Numbered from the stretch's first letter, positions 8,704 through 18,210 are shown. The stretch: 64,000 bases of DNA from Pseudoalteromonas tunicata (GCF_002310815.1 NZ_CP011032.1:2644001-2708000); one strand, 5' to 3'. The notes: a model not told the origin generated them from the sequence alone. Program-made: numbers and translations.

Positions 8704-10674
8704 ATGAGCGATATTTTTTCTCTAATAAACCAAGTAAATCAATTGCAACAATTAAGCACTCACAATGCGCTTGCGGCGCTTGAACAGCTCACACCTATCA
8801 TCAAAGCCTATCCAACATTTAATGGCGCACAGCAGCTACATTTTAACCTTTATCAACAAATTGCGGCACCACAGCAGCAAATCAATGTATTAAAAAACTG
8901 GCTAACAGCTCAACCCCAACAATTAACGGCGGTATTTGATTTAGCCAAAGTACAATACAAAGAGCAATTATTCAGTGATGCCATTCATTCGCTAAAACAG
9001 TTATGCCAACTTTATCCTGAGCATCACGATGCTTGGCTGCTTTTATCTAAGAGCTACCGTGCAATAAATGATATTGAACAAGCGCAATATAGCCATCACC
9101 AATTTGAATTAATAGCAGCCTTTAATCAGCAATTAATACAAGCCGAGCAAGCTTTTAATCGAGGAGACTTTAATACCGCCGACAAAGTAGCTCGTCAATT
9201 ACTACAACAAGTAAAAAACGAACCTAGGGTATTGAGGTTACTCGCTCAGCTAGCGCAACATTTTGGTTATGACGACGTTGCAGTGCAACTGCGTGGCCAA
9301 GTATGCCAAATCAAACCGCATATTAACCAATATCAGGTTGAATTTGCGCTCACTCTTTTTGCGGTAAAACAATACCAATCAGCGCTTGATGCCATCAACC
9401 AAGTACTCGATCATGATATTTATCACCTTGAAGCCTACGGTATTAAAGCCATGTGTTTAATTAAACTGGCGCGTTACCAAGATGCTGTCGATGTGTATCA
9501 AGATTTATGTCTTTGCCACCCCAACCCTGCGCAAGTCCAACTTCGCTTAGGTAATGTCTACAAAATCATGGGCCAGCCTGATAAAGCTGTTGCCGCTTTT
9601 TTAGAGGCTATCACACTTAATCCGCTGCAAGGGGAAGCATACTGGGACTTGGCTAACTTAAAAATCTATCGTTTTAGTGCAATACAAATAAGCGAACTTA
9701 GCAAGTTACTTACTATAAAAACGCTTACAGATGAATCTCGTATTTTAATGCATTTTGCACTGGGTAAAGCCTATGAAGATCAACACGATTACGCACAAAG
9801 CTTTGAGCACTACCAAACAGCTAATCAATTAAAATTTAAAACCTTAACGCATTACAAATCGCCCAATGCAATCTCACAGACCACCTTTTTTACTGCCGAG
9901 TACTTTAAACAAACCGCATTATTAGGACATACCAGCCAAGCACCAATTTTTATTGTTGGCATGCCTCGCAGTGGTTCAACCTTGATGGAACAGATGCTAT
10001 CAAATCATTCGCAGATTGATGCCACCATGGAGCTAACCGAAATTGTCTCGATAGCACGAAAACTGGCAATGCAAGCGCAACAGGCTCACACCGCCTACCC
10101 TGCAATTTTAGGCCGTTTAACAGCCAAGCAAATCGGTGCACTTGCAGAGCAATATTTGAACTTTGTACAACCTTTACGCCAAGGCGCTGCCTATTTTATT
10201 GATAAATTGCCTAATAACTTTCATCATCTGGGTTTGATCAAAACCTTATTTCCAAATGCCAAAATCATTGATGTCAGGCGCCATCCCATGGCGAGTGGTT
10301 GGAGTTTATTTAAACATTACTTTGCCGAAGGCCATGATTTTTCATACGATTTAACGCAGATTGGTTTATACCATAATCACTATGTTAGCCTGATGGATCA
10401 TTGGCACAGTGTATTACCAAACCAAATTTTAACGATTTATTATGAAGATTTAGTAAATGACTTACCAACTACCCTTGCCACGGTATTTAACTATCTTGAA
10501 CTTGAGTTAGAACCTGCGTGTATTGCTTTTCATACCAATAATCGCGCAGTTGCTACAGCAAGTTCAGAGCAAGTGCGCCAACCTTTGTATCAAAGTGCCC
10601 TGCATCATTGGCAAGGGTTTGACCCTTATTTAACGCCATTAAAACAAGTCGTTACTCCCAATTTAATTGGCTAA
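8704..10674 (+). CDS. TPR-repeat sulfotransferase-family protein (second copy)
   Basis: 656 residues from ATG 8704, chosen because AAGGTG lies six bases upstream; an in-frame TTG at 8674 has no ribosome-binding site. The first ~400 residues are TPRs. From about residue 415 comes the PAPS-binding loop PIFIVGMPRSGSTLMEQ and the segment IIDVRRHPMASGWSLF, as in sulfotransferases. Overall it resembles the protein at 1339-2964 but with longer repeats. Family knowledge suggests transfer of sulfate from PAPS to a protein or small acceptor, neither of which is known here. It is divergent from polB, and a 92-bp gap separates it from dinG. Confidence 0.82.
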   Translation: MSDIFSLINQVNQLQQLSTHNALAALEQLTPIIKAYPTFNGAQQLHFNLYQQIAAPQQQINVLKNWLTAQPQQLTAVFDLAKVQYKEQLFSDAIHSLKQLCQLYPEHHDAWLLLSKSYRAINDIEQAQYSHHQFELIAAFNQQLIQAEQAFNRGDFNTADKVARQLLQQVKNEPRVLRLLAQLAQHFGYDDVAVQLRGQVCQIKPHINQYQVEFALTLFAVKQYQSALDAINQVLDHDIYHLEAYGIKAMCLIKLARYQDAVDVYQDLCLCHPNPAQVQLRLGNVYKIMGQPDKAVAAFLEAITLNPLQGEAYWDLANLKIYRFSAIQISELSKLLTIKTLTDESRILMHFALGKAYEDQHDYAQSFEHYQTANQLKFKTLTHYKSPNAISQTTFFTAEYFKQTALLGHTSQAPIFIVGMPRSGSTLMEQMLSNHSQIDATMELTEIVSIARKLAMQAQQAHTAYPAILGRLTAKQIGALAEQYLNFVQPLRQGAAYFIDKLPNNFHHLGLIKTLFPNAKIIDVRRHPMASGWSLFKHYFAEGHDFSYDLTQIGLYHNHYVSLMDHWHSVLPNQILTIYYEDLVNDLPTTLATVFNYLELELEPACIAFHTNNRAVATASSEQVRQPLYQSALHHWQGFDPYLTPLKQVVTPNLIG

Positions 10675-10766
10675 CACTAAATGTGGGTGATCAGCGCTTG
10701 TGCGATCCCCTGCATGCTCTTAAAATACGCGCTGTCACTCTTTATCAACTCACTTAGGCCTGCTTG

Positions 10767-12839
10767 ATGCTTTCCGATGCACTAAAAAAATCCATTCGTA
10801 AAATTCATCAACATGTTGCTGATAATTTAAGTGATTACAAGCCCCGTAAAGGGCAAAACTACCTTGTGGCCGAAATTGCCAAAACCTTAAGTGGCCAATA
10901 TCACAGAACTCAGCGCATTTGCGTAATGGAAGCCGGCACCGGCACCGGAAAATCCCTTGCCTATTGTTTAGGTGCTTTGCCTTATGCGCTGAGTAAAAAT
11001 CAAAAGCTCGTTATCTCAACCGCCACAGTCGCTTTGCAAGAGCAGTTAATTGAAAAAGAGCTGCCTTTTTTTGCTAAACATTCAGGCTTAGAGTTTAAAT
11101 TTGATTTGGTTAAGGGTCGAAATCGTTATATTTGTGCGCAAAAACTTGCCATGGCACTGGAAGATGCCCCTTCGCAACTCGAGTTTATTCCGCTTAGCAC
11201 CACACCTTTGTCGGATATGGAAAAAAAGTGCTTACAACAATTGCAACAAGCCTATCAAAAAAATCAATGGGCAGGTGATCGCGATAGCTGGGCAGATACC
11301 ATTCCAGATGCCGTTTGGCATGTAATTGTCAGCGATAAACATGCATGTCAACGCCAGTTAAATGGCCATCAGCACTGTCCGTTTCATCAAGCACGTAATC
11401 GCTTAAATCAAATGGATGTATTAGTTGTAAACCACAGCTTATTACTCGCCGATCTCGATTTAGGCGGTGGCACCATTCTACCTGAACCTGCCAATTGCAT
11501 TTATGTCATTGATGAAGCGCACCATTTACCACAAATTACCCGTGATTTTTCATCCGCTTCCGGAACCGTAAAAGGCACTATGGAGTTGCTCGAAAAGCTC
11601 AGTAAGTTTAATCAAAAGCTCGCCAATGCCATTTCATCACAGCGGGCTATTGGTCTTAATTTTAAATTGGCCGATGCCCTCAACGACAGCCAAGCACTAT
11701 TAAAAAAAGTACGCGACTTTTTAAACGAACAAACCTTTGAATACAACGACGATAATGTCTATCGCTTTAGTGATGGTGAATTACCGCAAACACTCCAATT
11801 ACTCAGTAAAGATTTAAATGAAACCTCATCGCTGGTGATGAAACACCTACGAAAAATGCACGAGGCCCTCACGCAAGACCTGAGCGATGGCGATGTACAA
11901 AGCCATGTTGCAGAACCCATTTTGGCTGAAAGTGGCGTGTATTTACAACGAGTCGAAAACTTTAATAAACTGTGGCACAACTTAACCCATTCAAGCCAAA
12001 GCACGCCCCATGCACGTTGGTTAAAACAACTTGAATACAAAAATAGTAACGACCACCTGCTGGCCGATTGCCCCATTGAAGTTGGTTTTTATCTAAAAGA
12101 TAAACTTTGGCATGAATGCGCCGGTGCGGTGCTTTGTTCGGCAACCTTAACAGCGCTTGGCACGTTTGATCACTTTGCGTTTGAAGCCGGACTGGTCGCT
12201 GAAGAAGGTGTTAAATACCTAAAAGTGCCTTCACCGTTCGACTACCCCGCGCAGGCAACCTTGCATTTACCTAAGGTAAGCTGCGAGCCTACCGATAAAG
12301 CATTTACCCAAATGTTAATCGATTGCCTACCTGATTTTATCGAACCTGCACAAGGGAACTTAATTTTATTCTCGTCTTACTGGCAAATGGGTGAAGTGGC
12401 CAAAGGCTTAAGAGCAAAGGGCCTTAGCTTATTAATTCAAGGTGAAGCCTCGCGAGAAGCGTTACTTAACTTGCACAAAACCAAAATTGATGGCGGCAAT
12501 GGCTCTATTTTAATGGGGACTCAAGGCCTTTCTGAAGGGCTTGATTTACCAGGTAATTATTTAACTAATTTAATCATTACTAAGCTCCCATTTGCTGTAC
12601 CGACCTCACCCGTTGAAGAAGCACAAGCCGAGTACGTGCAAAAACGCGGTGGTAATGCTTTTTTGTCGATTACTGTGCCAGATGCGTCTAAGAAATTAGT
12701 GCAAAGCTGTGGTAGACTCCTTCGCAAAGAACAAGACTCAGGCCGGATTGTGATTTTAGACCGGCGCCTTATTAGTAAACGCTACGGTAAAGCGATGCTC
12801 GACTCCTTACCGCCGTTCAAAAGACAAATAGATTATTAA
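10767..12839 (+). CDS. dinG: ATP-dependent DNA helicase DinG
   Basis: About 690 residues, near the 716 of E. coli DinG. Walker A is MEAGTGTGKSLAYCLG and motif II is YVIDEAHHLPQ. Between them four cysteines, in RYICAQKL and in KHACQRQLNGHQHCPFH, match the redox-sensitive 4Fe-4S cluster of this XPD-like superfamily 2 helicase. The C-terminal motif VQSCGRLLRKEQDSGRI holds the arginine finger region. It unwinds DNA and R-loops at stalled forks. The ATG at 10767 is preferred over the TTG three bases earlier. The stop overlaps the next start (TAATG), so translation is probably coupled to the permease, priC and deacetylase genes downstream. No LexA box was seen upstream. Confidence 0.96.
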   Translation: MLSDALKKSIRKIHQHVADNLSDYKPRKGQNYLVAEIAKTLSGQYHRTQRICVMEAGTGTGKSLAYCLGALPYALSKNQKLVISTATVALQEQLIEKELPFFAKHSGLEFKFDLVKGRNRYICAQKLAMALEDAPSQLEFIPLSTTPLSDMEKKCLQQLQQAYQKNQWAGDRDSWADTIPDAVWHVIVSDKHACQRQLNGHQHCPFHQARNRLNQMDVLVVNHSLLLADLDLGGGTILPEPANCIYVIDEAHHLPQITRDFSSASGTVKGTMELLEKLSKFNQKLANAISSQRAIGLNFKLADALNDSQALLKKVRDFLNEQTFEYNDDNVYRFSDGELPQTLQLLSKDLNETSSLVMKHLRKMHEALTQDLSDGDVQSHVAEPILAESGVYLQRVENFNKLWHNLTHSSQSTPHARWLKQLEYKNSNDHLLADCPIEVGFYLKDKLWHECAGAVLCSATLTALGTFDHFAFEAGLVAEEGVKYLKVPSPFDYPAQATLHLPKVSCEPTDKAFTQMLIDCLPDFIEPAQGNLILFSSYWQMGEVAKGLRAKGLSLLIQGEASREALLNLHKTKIDGGNGSILMGTQGLSEGLDLPGNYLTNLIITKLPFAVPTSPVEEAQAEYVQKRGGNAFLSITVPDASKKLVQSCGRLLRKEQDSGRIVILDRRLISKRYGKAMLDSLPPFKRQIDY

Positions 12840-13615
12840 TGTTAGAACTTGCTTTAGATCCAATGACTTGGACAATTCTTTGTATCGTCGCTTTTGCTGC
12901 TGGCTTTATTGATGCCATTGCAGGCGGCGGCGGTTTACTCACAGTTCCTGCACTCTTAACCGCAGGCTTACCACCCCATTTAGTCTTAGGCACGAATAAA
13001 CTGGCAGCCAGTTTTGGTTCGCTTACCGCCAGTGTGACTTATTATAAAAAGAAGCTGTTTAATCCCTCGTTTTGGAAAAAATCAATTGCTGCCACCGCCC
13101 TTGGCGCGTTAATTGGCACCTTGATTGTAGATCACCTAAGCACTGACTTTTTAAATAAACTGCTTCCTATCGTCATTATCTCAGTAGCTATTTACAGTTT
13201 ATTTGGCAGCTTAAACCACAGTGAATCCGTAGAAATGCCAAAAGATATTCCAAACCTTGCGCCTAAACAAATCAGTCAAGGTTTAGCGCTGGGCTTTTTT
13301 GATGGTGTTGCAGGCCCAGGCACTGGCGCTTTTTGGACCGCCAGCAATGCTTATTTATATAAAATGAACCTGCTGCTCAATTGTGGTGTAGCCCGTTCAA
13401 TGAACTTTGTTAGTAACGTGGTCTCGCTCAGCGCTTTTATTGTCCTTGGCCATGTTAACTTTTTGCTTGGCATCACCATGGGGGCTTTTTTAATGTTTGG
13501 TGCTTGGTTAGGTGCGCATTCTGCCATCCGATTTGGCAGCAAATTGATCCGCCCATTATTTAATACTATGGTCATTTTACTGGCGTTAAAATTAGCCTAT
13601 GAGGCATATTTATAA
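12839..13615 (+). CDS. TSUP-family membrane permease (YfcA-like)
   Basis: 258 residues with about eight hydrophobic helices. An N-terminal FAAGFIDAIAGGGGLLTVPAL and an internal LALGFFDGVAGPGTGAFW are the duplicated signature of the TSUP (sulfite exporter TauE/SafE, YfcA) family. Members move small organic or sulfur-containing anions across the inner membrane. The substrate cannot be told from sequence. Its start overlaps the dinG stop by one base and its stop touches the priC start, so it belongs to the same operon even though its role is unrelated to DNA repair. Confidence 0.9.
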   Translation: MLELALDPMTWTILCIVAFAAGFIDAIAGGGGLLTVPALLTAGLPPHLVLGTNKLAASFGSLTASVTYYKKKLFNPSFWKKSIAATALGALIGTLIVDHLSTDFLNKLLPIVIISVAIYSLFGSLNHSESVEMPKDIPNLAPKQISQGLALGFFDGVAGPGTGAFWTASNAYLYKMNLLLNCGVARSMNFVSNVVSLSAFIVLGHVNFLLGITMGAFLMFGAWLGAHSAIRFGSKLIRPLFNTMVILLALKLAYEAYL

Positions 13616-14203
13616 ATGTCGCTCACTGTTATTGAACGATTAGAAGCACAAATCACTCGACTTAAGCACGATGCTAAAGCGTTTGATAATGCCAAATTAC
13701 TTGAAAAAAACCGTTTTATTCAAAATAAACACCGCTTGTTTGATCCACATTTGTTCAGCAGCAAAAGTATGTTACTGCTCGATTATGTTGATGAAATTGG
13801 TGATGCCTTAAAAAGCATGCCTAATATTGCCCAGCGTAATAGTTATACTTTTGCCGTTGAAAAAATCTCCTTACAACTTGAAGCCATTGTTCGAGTATTA
13901 AAAGCAACGCCAGTGTGGGCAAAAGAAAACCAGCCCACACGTAAAAAGTATTATAAAAAAGCCGTGCAACAAATTATGCAATCATCTCATGAGCTGTATA
14001 AAGAACTCTCAGATCACCATGAGTTTGAGCGCCGCCTTAACGAAATGGTCTCTATTCGTCGCTTGCAACTTGATAAAGCCAACAGCGAGCAAGCAAATAA
14101 AATCAATCTTGAAATCTTAGCTATACATGGTCGATTAGGGCGCTGCCGCAAAGCCATTAGTGCAATTGAAGATAAAATCCAGCGAGCAGAAAAAGTAAAA
14201 TGA
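13616..14203 (+). CDS. priC: Primosomal replication protein PriC (N'')
   Basis: 195 residues, almost all helical and rich in lysine and arginine, like PriC. Recognisable segments are the N-terminal IERLEAQITRLKHDAKAFD and the C-terminal LEILAIHGRLGRCRKAISAIE. PriC reloads the replicative helicase at stalled forks by the PriA-independent pathway. It fits functionally with dinG two genes upstream, and also with the nearby rsmS gene, since priC and ybaM/rsmS are adjacent in enterobacteria. The ATG follows the permease stop codon directly. The 3' end overlaps the next start by four bases (ATGA). Confidence 0.88.
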   Translation: MSLTVIERLEAQITRLKHDAKAFDNAKLLEKNRFIQNKHRLFDPHLFSSKSMLLLDYVDEIGDALKSMPNIAQRNSYTFAVEKISLQLEAIVRVLKATPVWAKENQPTRKKYYKKAVQQIMQSSHELYKELSDHHEFERRLNEMVSIRRLQLDKANSEQANKINLEILAIHGRLGRCRKAISAIEDKIQRAEKVK

Positions 14204-15108
14204 GTGTGATTTGCTATTATCACCCCTGTTACAGCACACTTGATTTACCAGCCACACACCGCTTTCCCATCAAAAAATACCGCTTATTATTTGAAGCAAT
14301 TAAAACACTTGATGACTCAAATCATTTTCAATTTCAACTGCCAACGCCAGCAACGTCGCAGCAATTGCTGCTATGTCATTCATCTGAGTATGTAATGCAA
14401 TTTTTAACTGGCGAACTTGACTCTAAAGCCATTCGTAAAATGGGGTTTCCTTGGTCAAAGGAGCTAGTTGAGCGCACTTGCTTATCGGTGGGGGCCAGTA
14501 TTAACGCTGCACAAATCGCCTTAAAATACGGTTTTTCGCTGCAACTCAGTGGCGGTTATCATCATGCCTTTACTGATTTTGGCAGTGGCTTTTGTATTTT
14601 TAACGATTTAGCCATAGCGGCTGCGCATTGCATTGAACTTGGCTTAGTTGAACGTGTGCTTATTTTTGATTGTGATGTGCATCAAGGTGATGGCACCGCA
14701 CAAATCAGCCAACAGCAAAGCAACATCATTAGTTGTTCAATTCATTGTGAGCAAAATTTCCCTGCAAAAAAACAGCAATCTGATCTCGACTTTGCTCTCA
14801 ATAAAGGCTGCACCGATGACGAATACCTAAGCACGGTGCAACAAGCACTCACCCTCGCCACGCGTTTATATCAGCCTGATTTGATTTTATATAATGCCGG
14901 AGCCGATATTTTTGCTCAAGACGAATTAGGGTATTTGAATATTAGCCTTGAGGGTGTTTATCAACGTGACCTTGCAGTCATTGGTTTTTGCCAAGCGCAG
15001 AGTATTCCTTTGGCGTGCGCCATTGGCGGAGGTTACATGCGAGATATCAATCAACTAGTCAATGTGCATCTGCAATTATTTAAAGCAGCCCTGCAATACC
15101 ATAAATAA
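14200..15108 (+). CDS. Histone deacetylase-family (acetylpolyamine amidohydrolase-like) protein
   Basis: 302 residues of the arginase/deacetylase fold. Key motifs are SGGYHHAFTDFGSGFCIFND, with the paired catalytic histidines, FDCDVHQGDGTAQI, with zinc-binding Asp and His, LYNAGADIFAQDELGY, and a C-terminal AIGGGY. Bacterial members remove acetyl groups from small amines or proteins using zinc. The start overlaps the priC stop by four bases, so it is the last gene of the dinG operon. A 111-bp gap follows before the comFB-like gene. The substrate is unknown. Confidence 0.92.
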   Translation: MSVICYYHPCYSTLDLPATHRFPIKKYRLLFEAIKTLDDSNHFQFQLPTPATSQQLLLCHSSEYVMQFLTGELDSKAIRKMGFPWSKELVERTCLSVGASINAAQIALKYGFSLQLSGGYHHAFTDFGSGFCIFNDLAIAAAHCIELGLVERVLIFDCDVHQGDGTAQISQQQSNIISCSIHCEQNFPAKKQQSDLDFALNKGCTDDEYLSTVQQALTLATRLYQPDLILYNAGADIFAQDELGYLNISLEGVYQRDLAVIGFCQAQSIPLACAIGGGYMRDINQLVNVHLQLFKAALQYHK

Positions 15109-15219
15109 ATCATATAAATGAGTAAAATATCCACCAATGCGTTCTCATAAACGCTGTTTAAGTGTTACATTTAAATGCGATAAATAATAATAACACCCAA
15201 CGTTGAAAACGGAGCCTGT

Positions 15220-15489
15220 ATGAAATTACATGATGATATTCACAATTATTATGAAAAACTCATGTTAGATGAGATCGTTAAACAAGGGATCGATAAAAAA
15301 TTCGACGATGATACCTTAGCTGATTTTTGCTGTACTGTGCTCAATCACCTGCCAACCCGTTATATTCGTTTTGAAGTTGACATGGCTTTTTATTCACCAC
15401 AAAAAGAACGCATTGAAATGGAAGGCAAAGTTAAAACGGCCATTGAATCAGCTCTTGAACTTATAGCCAGAAGACACGCGGATGACTGA
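15220..15489 (+). CDS. ComFB-like (late competence protein) small protein
   Basis: 89 residues. The pattern MKLHDDIHNYYEKLMLDEI, a pair of cysteines in DFCCTVLNHLPTRYIRFE, and a C-terminal MEGKVKTAIESALELI match the ComFB family. ComFB was named from a Bacillus competence operon, and related proteins in other bacteria bind cyclic dinucleotides; neither role is shown here. The ATG is preceded by GGAG. The 3' end overlaps the rsmS start by eight bases, which implies joint translation. Confidence 0.75.
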   Translation: MKLHDDIHNYYEKLMLDEIVKQGIDKKFDDDTLADFCCTVLNHLPTRYIRFEVDMAFYSPQKERIEMEGKVKTAIESALELIARRHADD

Positions 15490-15697
15490 TATTGCGACAC
15501 AACTGGCTAACGCACCAAAACATGTGCAATTAGCCATTGATTTAATCATGCTGCTTGAGCAGCATGAGCTGGCCCCAAACGATGTTATTGCTGCGCTAGA
15601 TATAGTTAAAGCCGACTTTATAGCTAAAGAAAAAAGCGCTGCTGTGCGAAATAAAAACCACATTACAGGGAGTCAGTCTTGTAGTGTTGAAAGCTAA
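15482..15697 (+). CDS. rsmS: RsmS/YbaM-like small regulatory protein (DUF2496)
   Basis: 71 residues. The core APKHVQLAIDLIMLLEQHEL followed by APNDVIAALDIVKADF matches the DUF2496 family (YbaM in E. coli, called RsmS in plant-associated enterobacteria, where it modulates the Rsm system). It begins inside the comFB-like gene. In enterobacteria ybaM sits next to priC, and priC lies 1.3 kb upstream here, which supports the assignment. The C-terminal ~15 residues are unconserved. Confidence 0.75.
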   Translation: MTDIATQLANAPKHVQLAIDLIMLLEQHELAPNDVIAALDIVKADFIAKEKSAAVRNKNHITGSQSCSVES

Positions 15698-15829
15698 ATA
15701 AGCATCAATATAAATGAGATGTATGTTTAAAAGCTATTTTTACCACAGAGTACAGCGCGGGCTAAAAATCTGATTAATTTATGGGCTATTCTCAGGATTG
15801 ATACCATACAAATCTTGACCCTGCACTTC

Positions 15830-16123
15830 TCATTTACTTGCCTTTTGCTGAGCTAGATAGGCAGCATATTGTGCTCGTGCTTTTGCATCAGGCTTTAAAC
15901 CTTGAGTGTTACACCACGCTAATAATTTATCTATTTTCACTGAGATTTTTTGGACAGTTTGACCCTTTTCTCGAAAATCTCTTATCGCTTGTTCAGCACC
16001 TTTTTTCCAATTTTCGTAAGAGTCATCAAGGCTAGTTGGATCATCCACTGTTTCCTTTAACTTTTGCCATTCTTCAGGCTGAAACCAAGTCATTGAATAA
16101 ATAACTTTATTTTCATTAGTCAT
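15830..16123 (-). CDS. Hypothetical protein
   Basis: I do not recognise this protein. From the ATG at 16123, which has GGAG nine bases upstream, it is 97 residues. It starts MTNENKVIYSMTWFQPEEWQ, is soluble and strongly charged, and is probably mostly helical, ending in an alanine- and lysine-rich tail. The frame stays open for another 23 codons upstream (to 16192), but that stretch overlaps a 100-bp direct repeat and has no ribosome-binding site. No signal peptide or membrane segment is visible. Confidence 0.6.
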   Translation of the reverse strand: MTNENKVIYSMTWFQPEEWQKLKETVDDPTSLDDSYENWKKGAEQAIRDFREKGQTVQKISVKIDKLLAWCNTQGLKPDAKARAQYAAYLAQQKASK

Positions 16124-16146
16124 ATGCAAGTGCTCCACTAAACATA

Positions 16147-16246
16147 ACGAGCCTCTAGCATTACTCGTTATAAATTTATTGTAATTAATCAATCAACAAA
16201 CGATAACTGAGTTCCTATCTCGGTTCAATTGTTTAGTCAGTTTTGC
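16147..16246. repeat. Left copy of ~100-bp direct repeat flanking the SDR/Ada module
   Basis: Imperfect direct repeat of 18211-18307. Shared blocks include ACGAGCC, ATTACTCGTT and AAACGATAACTGAGTTCCTA, with GGTTCAAT and GTCGGTTTTGC-like sequence beyond. The pair brackets 16247-18210. Confidence 0.8.
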
Positions 16247-16474
16247 CATGAGATTTAAAAGCTATTTCTACCACCAAATAAACAGAGGCGCTGCGCTACA
16301 CCGAGAGCGAAAAGCTTGTGTATTTATAAGGTAATTATCACCATAGGCAAAGAACAAAGCTAAATTAATAACTAGGTTAATTATTACATAATCATCCATG
16401 AAATGTGGGACCCTTTAAAACTGCTAATACCTGCCATTTGCCGCGAGGGTAAGAACATCTGCTGCATGGTATTG

Positions 16475-17317
16475 TTATAGCGCAACCGGTTCATCCCGCA
16501 TTCTTTCCCATGTTTGTACCATAAGCTTCTTAGCGGGGCCCCAACGGTAACCACCAAGTGCACCACTGTGCTGTATTACCCGGTGACAGGGAATAAGTAA
16601 AGCAACAGGATTTGCTCCAATAGCGTTACCCACAGCTCTTGCAGATTGGGGTGCATTAAGTGCAGTGGCTACCTGAGAATAGCTGGCCACTGCGCCCGGT
16701 GGTATTTTCAGTAAAGCACGCCACACAGCAACCTGAAAATTCGTCCCTTTCACATGGAGCGACAACGGACCATGTTTGGCAGCTGTATCACGACTAAAAA
16801 ACGCATCAATAACATAGTGCGTAGATGTGATGCTCTCTACAATCGAACTCAATGGCCAAGCGTTACGCAAGTCATCTAGCAGCTCTTCAATGTCATTGAA
16901 GTCCATGAACTCTACCCTACACACACCACGTGGTGTTACAGCTACAAACATAGGCCCCAGTGGTGTAGGGTGCACACCGTATTCGATCCGTAGCTGCTTG
17001 CCCTTATTTTTATACTCCCCTGGTGTCACTGCTTCCAGCTGCACAAAGTGATCATACAACCTTGAACTGCCGCTTAAGCCAATCTCATGTGAAACGTCGA
17101 GCAAGGAGCGGGATTTATCCAACAACGCCTTGCTACGTTCCAATGTCAAGACCTGCAAAAACCGCTTTGGTGTAGTACCCGCCCAACGACAAAACAACCT
17201 TTGAAAATGATACGGACTCAGATGCACATGGGCGGCTATCTCCTCTAGATCGGGCTGGGTAGTTGCACGCTCTACCAAATAAGCCATAGCACTTGCTATT
17301 CGGTCATAGTCTGACAT
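16475..17317 (-). CDS. Ada-like bifunctional AraC HTH / methylated-DNA cysteine methyltransferase
   Basis: 281 residues from ATG 17317, which has GAGAGG upstream; a TTG 15 bases earlier is possible. The N-terminal ~100 residues are an AraC-type DNA-binding domain (HLSPYHFQRLFCRWAGTTPK, then ERSKALLDKSRSLLDVSHEI). The C-terminal part is an O6-methylguanine-DNA methyltransferase with the active-site motif IPCHRVI and the following GALGGYRWG. The N-terminal zinc domain of E. coli Ada, which senses methylphosphotriesters, is missing. It therefore looks like a repair enzyme with a regulator domain. It lies directly downstream of the SDR gene, with 11 bp between them. The two genes form a G+C-richer module between direct repeats. 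Confidence 0.92.
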   Translation of the reverse strand: MSDYDRIASAMAYLVERATTQPDLEEIAAHVHLSPYHFQRLFCRWAGTTPKRFLQVLTLERSKALLDKSRSLLDVSHEIGLSGSSRLYDHFVQLEAVTPGEYKNKGKQLRIEYGVHPTPLGPMFVAVTPRGVCRVEFMDFNDIEELLDDLRNAWPLSSIVESITSTHYVIDAFFSRDTAAKHGPLSLHVKGTNFQVAVWRALLKIPPGAVASYSQVATALNAPQSARAVGNAIGANPVALLIPCHRVIQHSGALGGYRWGPAKKLMVQTWERMRDEPVAL

Positions 17318-17328
17318 GGGCCGGCCTC

Positions 17329-18093
17329 TCAAACACGATTTATAGATACACCGCCATCTACCAACATCGCAGAACCAGTTGTGAAACTGGATGCATCGGA
17401 TGCTAAGTACAATGCGGATTGAGCAATTTCATCTGGTGTCGCCATACGCTTGAGCGCATGCAGGTTATGCACAAACGCCAATGCTTCCGGCGTATTGGCA
17501 AACTCACGCCCTGCTGGCGTATCAGTACCACCAGGCAAAAGGGCATTGACCCGGATATTCTGAGGCCCATGCTCTGACGCCAGCACTTGAGTCAAACCAA
17601 TAAGGCCAGCCTTACTGGCAGCGTAAGCAGCCATGCCTGGCATACCTGCGGTGTAACCAACGAAGGTAGAGGTGAAAATTAACGAACCTCCTTTTCGCGC
17701 AGCCATAGCAGGCAGTTGATACTTTGCGCCCAGAAATGCGCTGGTTAAGTTTGTCGCAATAACCTGATCCCAATCCGTGAGCGACATCTGCGGCACAGGG
17801 CCCATAGCGCCCAGAATGGCAGCATTGTTAAAAGCAATATCCAAGCCACCAAAGTGACTTACCGCCTTATCGACCAAAGCTTTGGCAAAAGCCTCATCAC
17901 TAACATCACCCGCAAGTGCAACCGCCTGCCCACCTTCCCTATTGATTAAATCCACCAGTTCGTCAAGCTCCCTCTGTCGCCTGGCAGCCACCACAACGGC
18001 AGCACCTTCTTTGGCAAAAAGCTTCGCGGTTGCATAGCCAATACCTGTGCTGGCACCAGTAACAATAGCAACTTTGTTGGCCAATATATTCAT
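17329..18093 (-). CDS. Short-chain dehydrogenase/reductase
   Basis: 254 residues, classical SDR size. The cofactor motif is TGASTGIG, then NNAAILG, a catalytic Ser in IFTSTFVG, the YxxxK motif in AAYAASKAGLIG, and a C-terminal GSAMLVDGGVSI. The basic residues in AARRQRELDEL after the Rossmann loop may favour NADP(H). The substrate is unknown. AGGAG lies nine bases before the ATG at 18093. Hand counts of two 60-base lines inside the gene give 55 and 48 percent G+C, against 32 percent for a line in the comFB-like gene, so the module may be acquired DNA. Confidence 0.9.
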   Translation of the reverse strand: MNILANKVAIVTGASTGIGYATAKLFAKEGAAVVVAARRQRELDELVDLINREGGQAVALAGDVSDEAFAKALVDKAVSHFGGLDIAFNNAAILGAMGPVPQMSLTDWDQVIATNLTSAFLGAKYQLPAMAARKGGSLIFTSTFVGYTAGMPGMAAYAASKAGLIGLTQVLASEHGPQNIRVNALLPGGTDTPAGREFANTPEALAFVHNLHALKRMATPDEIAQSALYLASDASSFTTGSAMLVDGGVSINRV

Positions 18094-18210
18094 CAATTAT
18101 TTCTCCTAGCTCTGCTGACAATTAAAGGGCTCGTGCCCAAACAGTTGCCATATTAGAAAGCGAAATGATTACCGTCGACCCGAATCTTGCTGAATTTCAA
18201 TTGCGCTAAA

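Noticed and set aside
10675..10766. LexA box for dinG
   Set aside because: CTGTCACTCTTTATCA has a good first half but no ACAG.
15698..15829. Small gene or RNA after rsmS
   Set aside because: Only a partial copy of the dispersed repeat is visible.
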